Positions 63,737 to 64,000 of a stretch of 64,000 nucleotides of DNA are shown here, piece by piece. Below the pieces are notes generated by a model, which made no database searches, was not told where the DNA came from, and saw nothing but the letters and a program-made list of their open reading frames with translations. A program made the translations under genes and the position numbers. Numbering within the stretch: the first letter of the stretch is position 1; each line of letters starts with the position of its first letter. Source of the DNA: Brucella sp. 21LCYQ03 (lineage in GTDB: Bacteria > Pseudomonadota > Alphaproteobacteria > Rhizobiales > Rhizobiaceae); contig NZ_JAMJWE010000007.1 in assembly GCF_023554105.1 (NCBI RefSeq), forward strand, positions 1 through 64,000, read 5' to 3'.

Positions 63737-64000
63737 ATGAACGCGCCAACTGCTAAACAAAACAATGATCGCTGCCGCCTTTTGCTGGTTGCACCACCCA
63801 TCGCAAATGGGGATGCACTTGCAAAACTGTTGTCGGCAGCCTTGTCAGGTGGCGACGTTGCAAGTGTGATTCTCGACGGAACCGATCTGGATGAAGCCAC
63901 ATTTCAGGCATCAGCCCAGAAGGCCGTTGCTGTCATTCAGGAAAAAGGTGCCGCCGCGATCATTTTGAATGATACGCGCATTGCGGGCCGCGTTGGTGCC
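63737..64000 (+). CDS. Thiamine phosphate synthase (ThiE)-like protein, 5' part
   Basis: An open frame from ATG 63737 running off the window (88 codons visible). It begins MNAPTAKQNNDRCRLLLVAP, and continues with ALSGGDVASVILDG and KAVAVIQEKGAAAIILNDTRIAGRVGA. This resembles the first strands of the ThiE/TenI beta-alpha barrel, which couples pyrimidine and thiazole moieties of thiamine. Several Rhizobiales carry a second, divergent ThiE-like protein of unclear activity. The active-site half is not in the window. Confidence 0.7.
   Translation, partial: MNAPTAKQNNDRCRLLLVAPPIANGDALAKLLSAALSGGDVASVILDGTDLDEATFQASAQKAVAVIQEKGAAAIILNDTRIAGRVGA

Overview
The window is chromosomal DNA of a Rhizobiales alphaproteobacterium of the Brucella/Ochrobactrum group. 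This rests on recognisable gene neighbourhoods and proteins: a Pal lipoprotein close to Brucella Omp16, the tolQRAB-pal-ybgF block behind ruvCAB, a PhyR/NepR/EcfG general stress response (GSR) locus, a Mur/Fur-type regulator, and Irr-type regulatory sequence. Nearly all of it is single-copy core genome. I see no prophage, transposase, CRISPR array or integrated island.

Layout. 1-557: promoters and leader of an rRNA operon that reads leftwards out of the window. 0.56-17.2 kb: IclR regulator and divergent succinate-semialdehyde dehydrogenase, DsbB, HNH nuclease, AlkA-type glycosylase, GluQRS, malate synthase G, acetyltransferases, SulP and MFS transporters, the ferritin-VIT1 iron exporter MbfA behind an Irr box, Lrp regulator and dUTPase. 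17.5-23.2 kb: MacAB-type efflux and an ExbB-ExbD-TonB operon. 23.4-30.4 kb: envelope-stress proteins and the GSR locus (CHASE3 kinase, EcfG, NepR, PhyR, DUF1328 protein, HWE kinase), a candidate GSR small RNA, and Mur. 30.5-33.3 kb: a cluster of very small membrane proteins, a PepSY protein and an ion channel. 33.6-49.8 kb: tRNA-Glu, RluD-type synthase, RpoH, periplasmic-type pyrophosphatase, PurA, the serC-serA-GNAT operon, a BASS transporter, an outer-membrane barrel, GlmM and FtsH. 49.9-61.8 kb: TilS, the Tol-Pal system, YbgC, RuvBAC and RcdA. 62.3-64 kb: an OpgC-type glucan modifier and the start of a ThiE-like gene.

The most interesting system is the GSR locus. Four sites match the EcfG promoter pattern GGAAC-N16/17-(C)GTT. 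Two are divergent and drive nepR-ecfG and phyR. One precedes the DUF1328 membrane protein. The fourth starts at the last codon of mur and points into a 250-bp gap between convergent genes. Its predicted transcript (about 170 nt, minus strand) has three hairpins presenting C-rich loops and ends in a 15-bp terminator stem. This is the architecture expected of a GsrN-type stress sRNA.

Other regulatory DNA that can be read directly: a perfect 17-bp ICE/Irr palindrome before mbfA, a perfect 28-bp palindrome before mur, a TGA-N9-TCA iron-type box before exbB, an IclR-type palindrome before gabD, a structured leader before serC, and two further sRNA candidates (31.0-31.1 kb and 62.1-62.2 kb). Three intergenic hairpins around 26.2, 38.8 and 55.2 kb resemble the repetitive intergenic elements of Rhizobiales.
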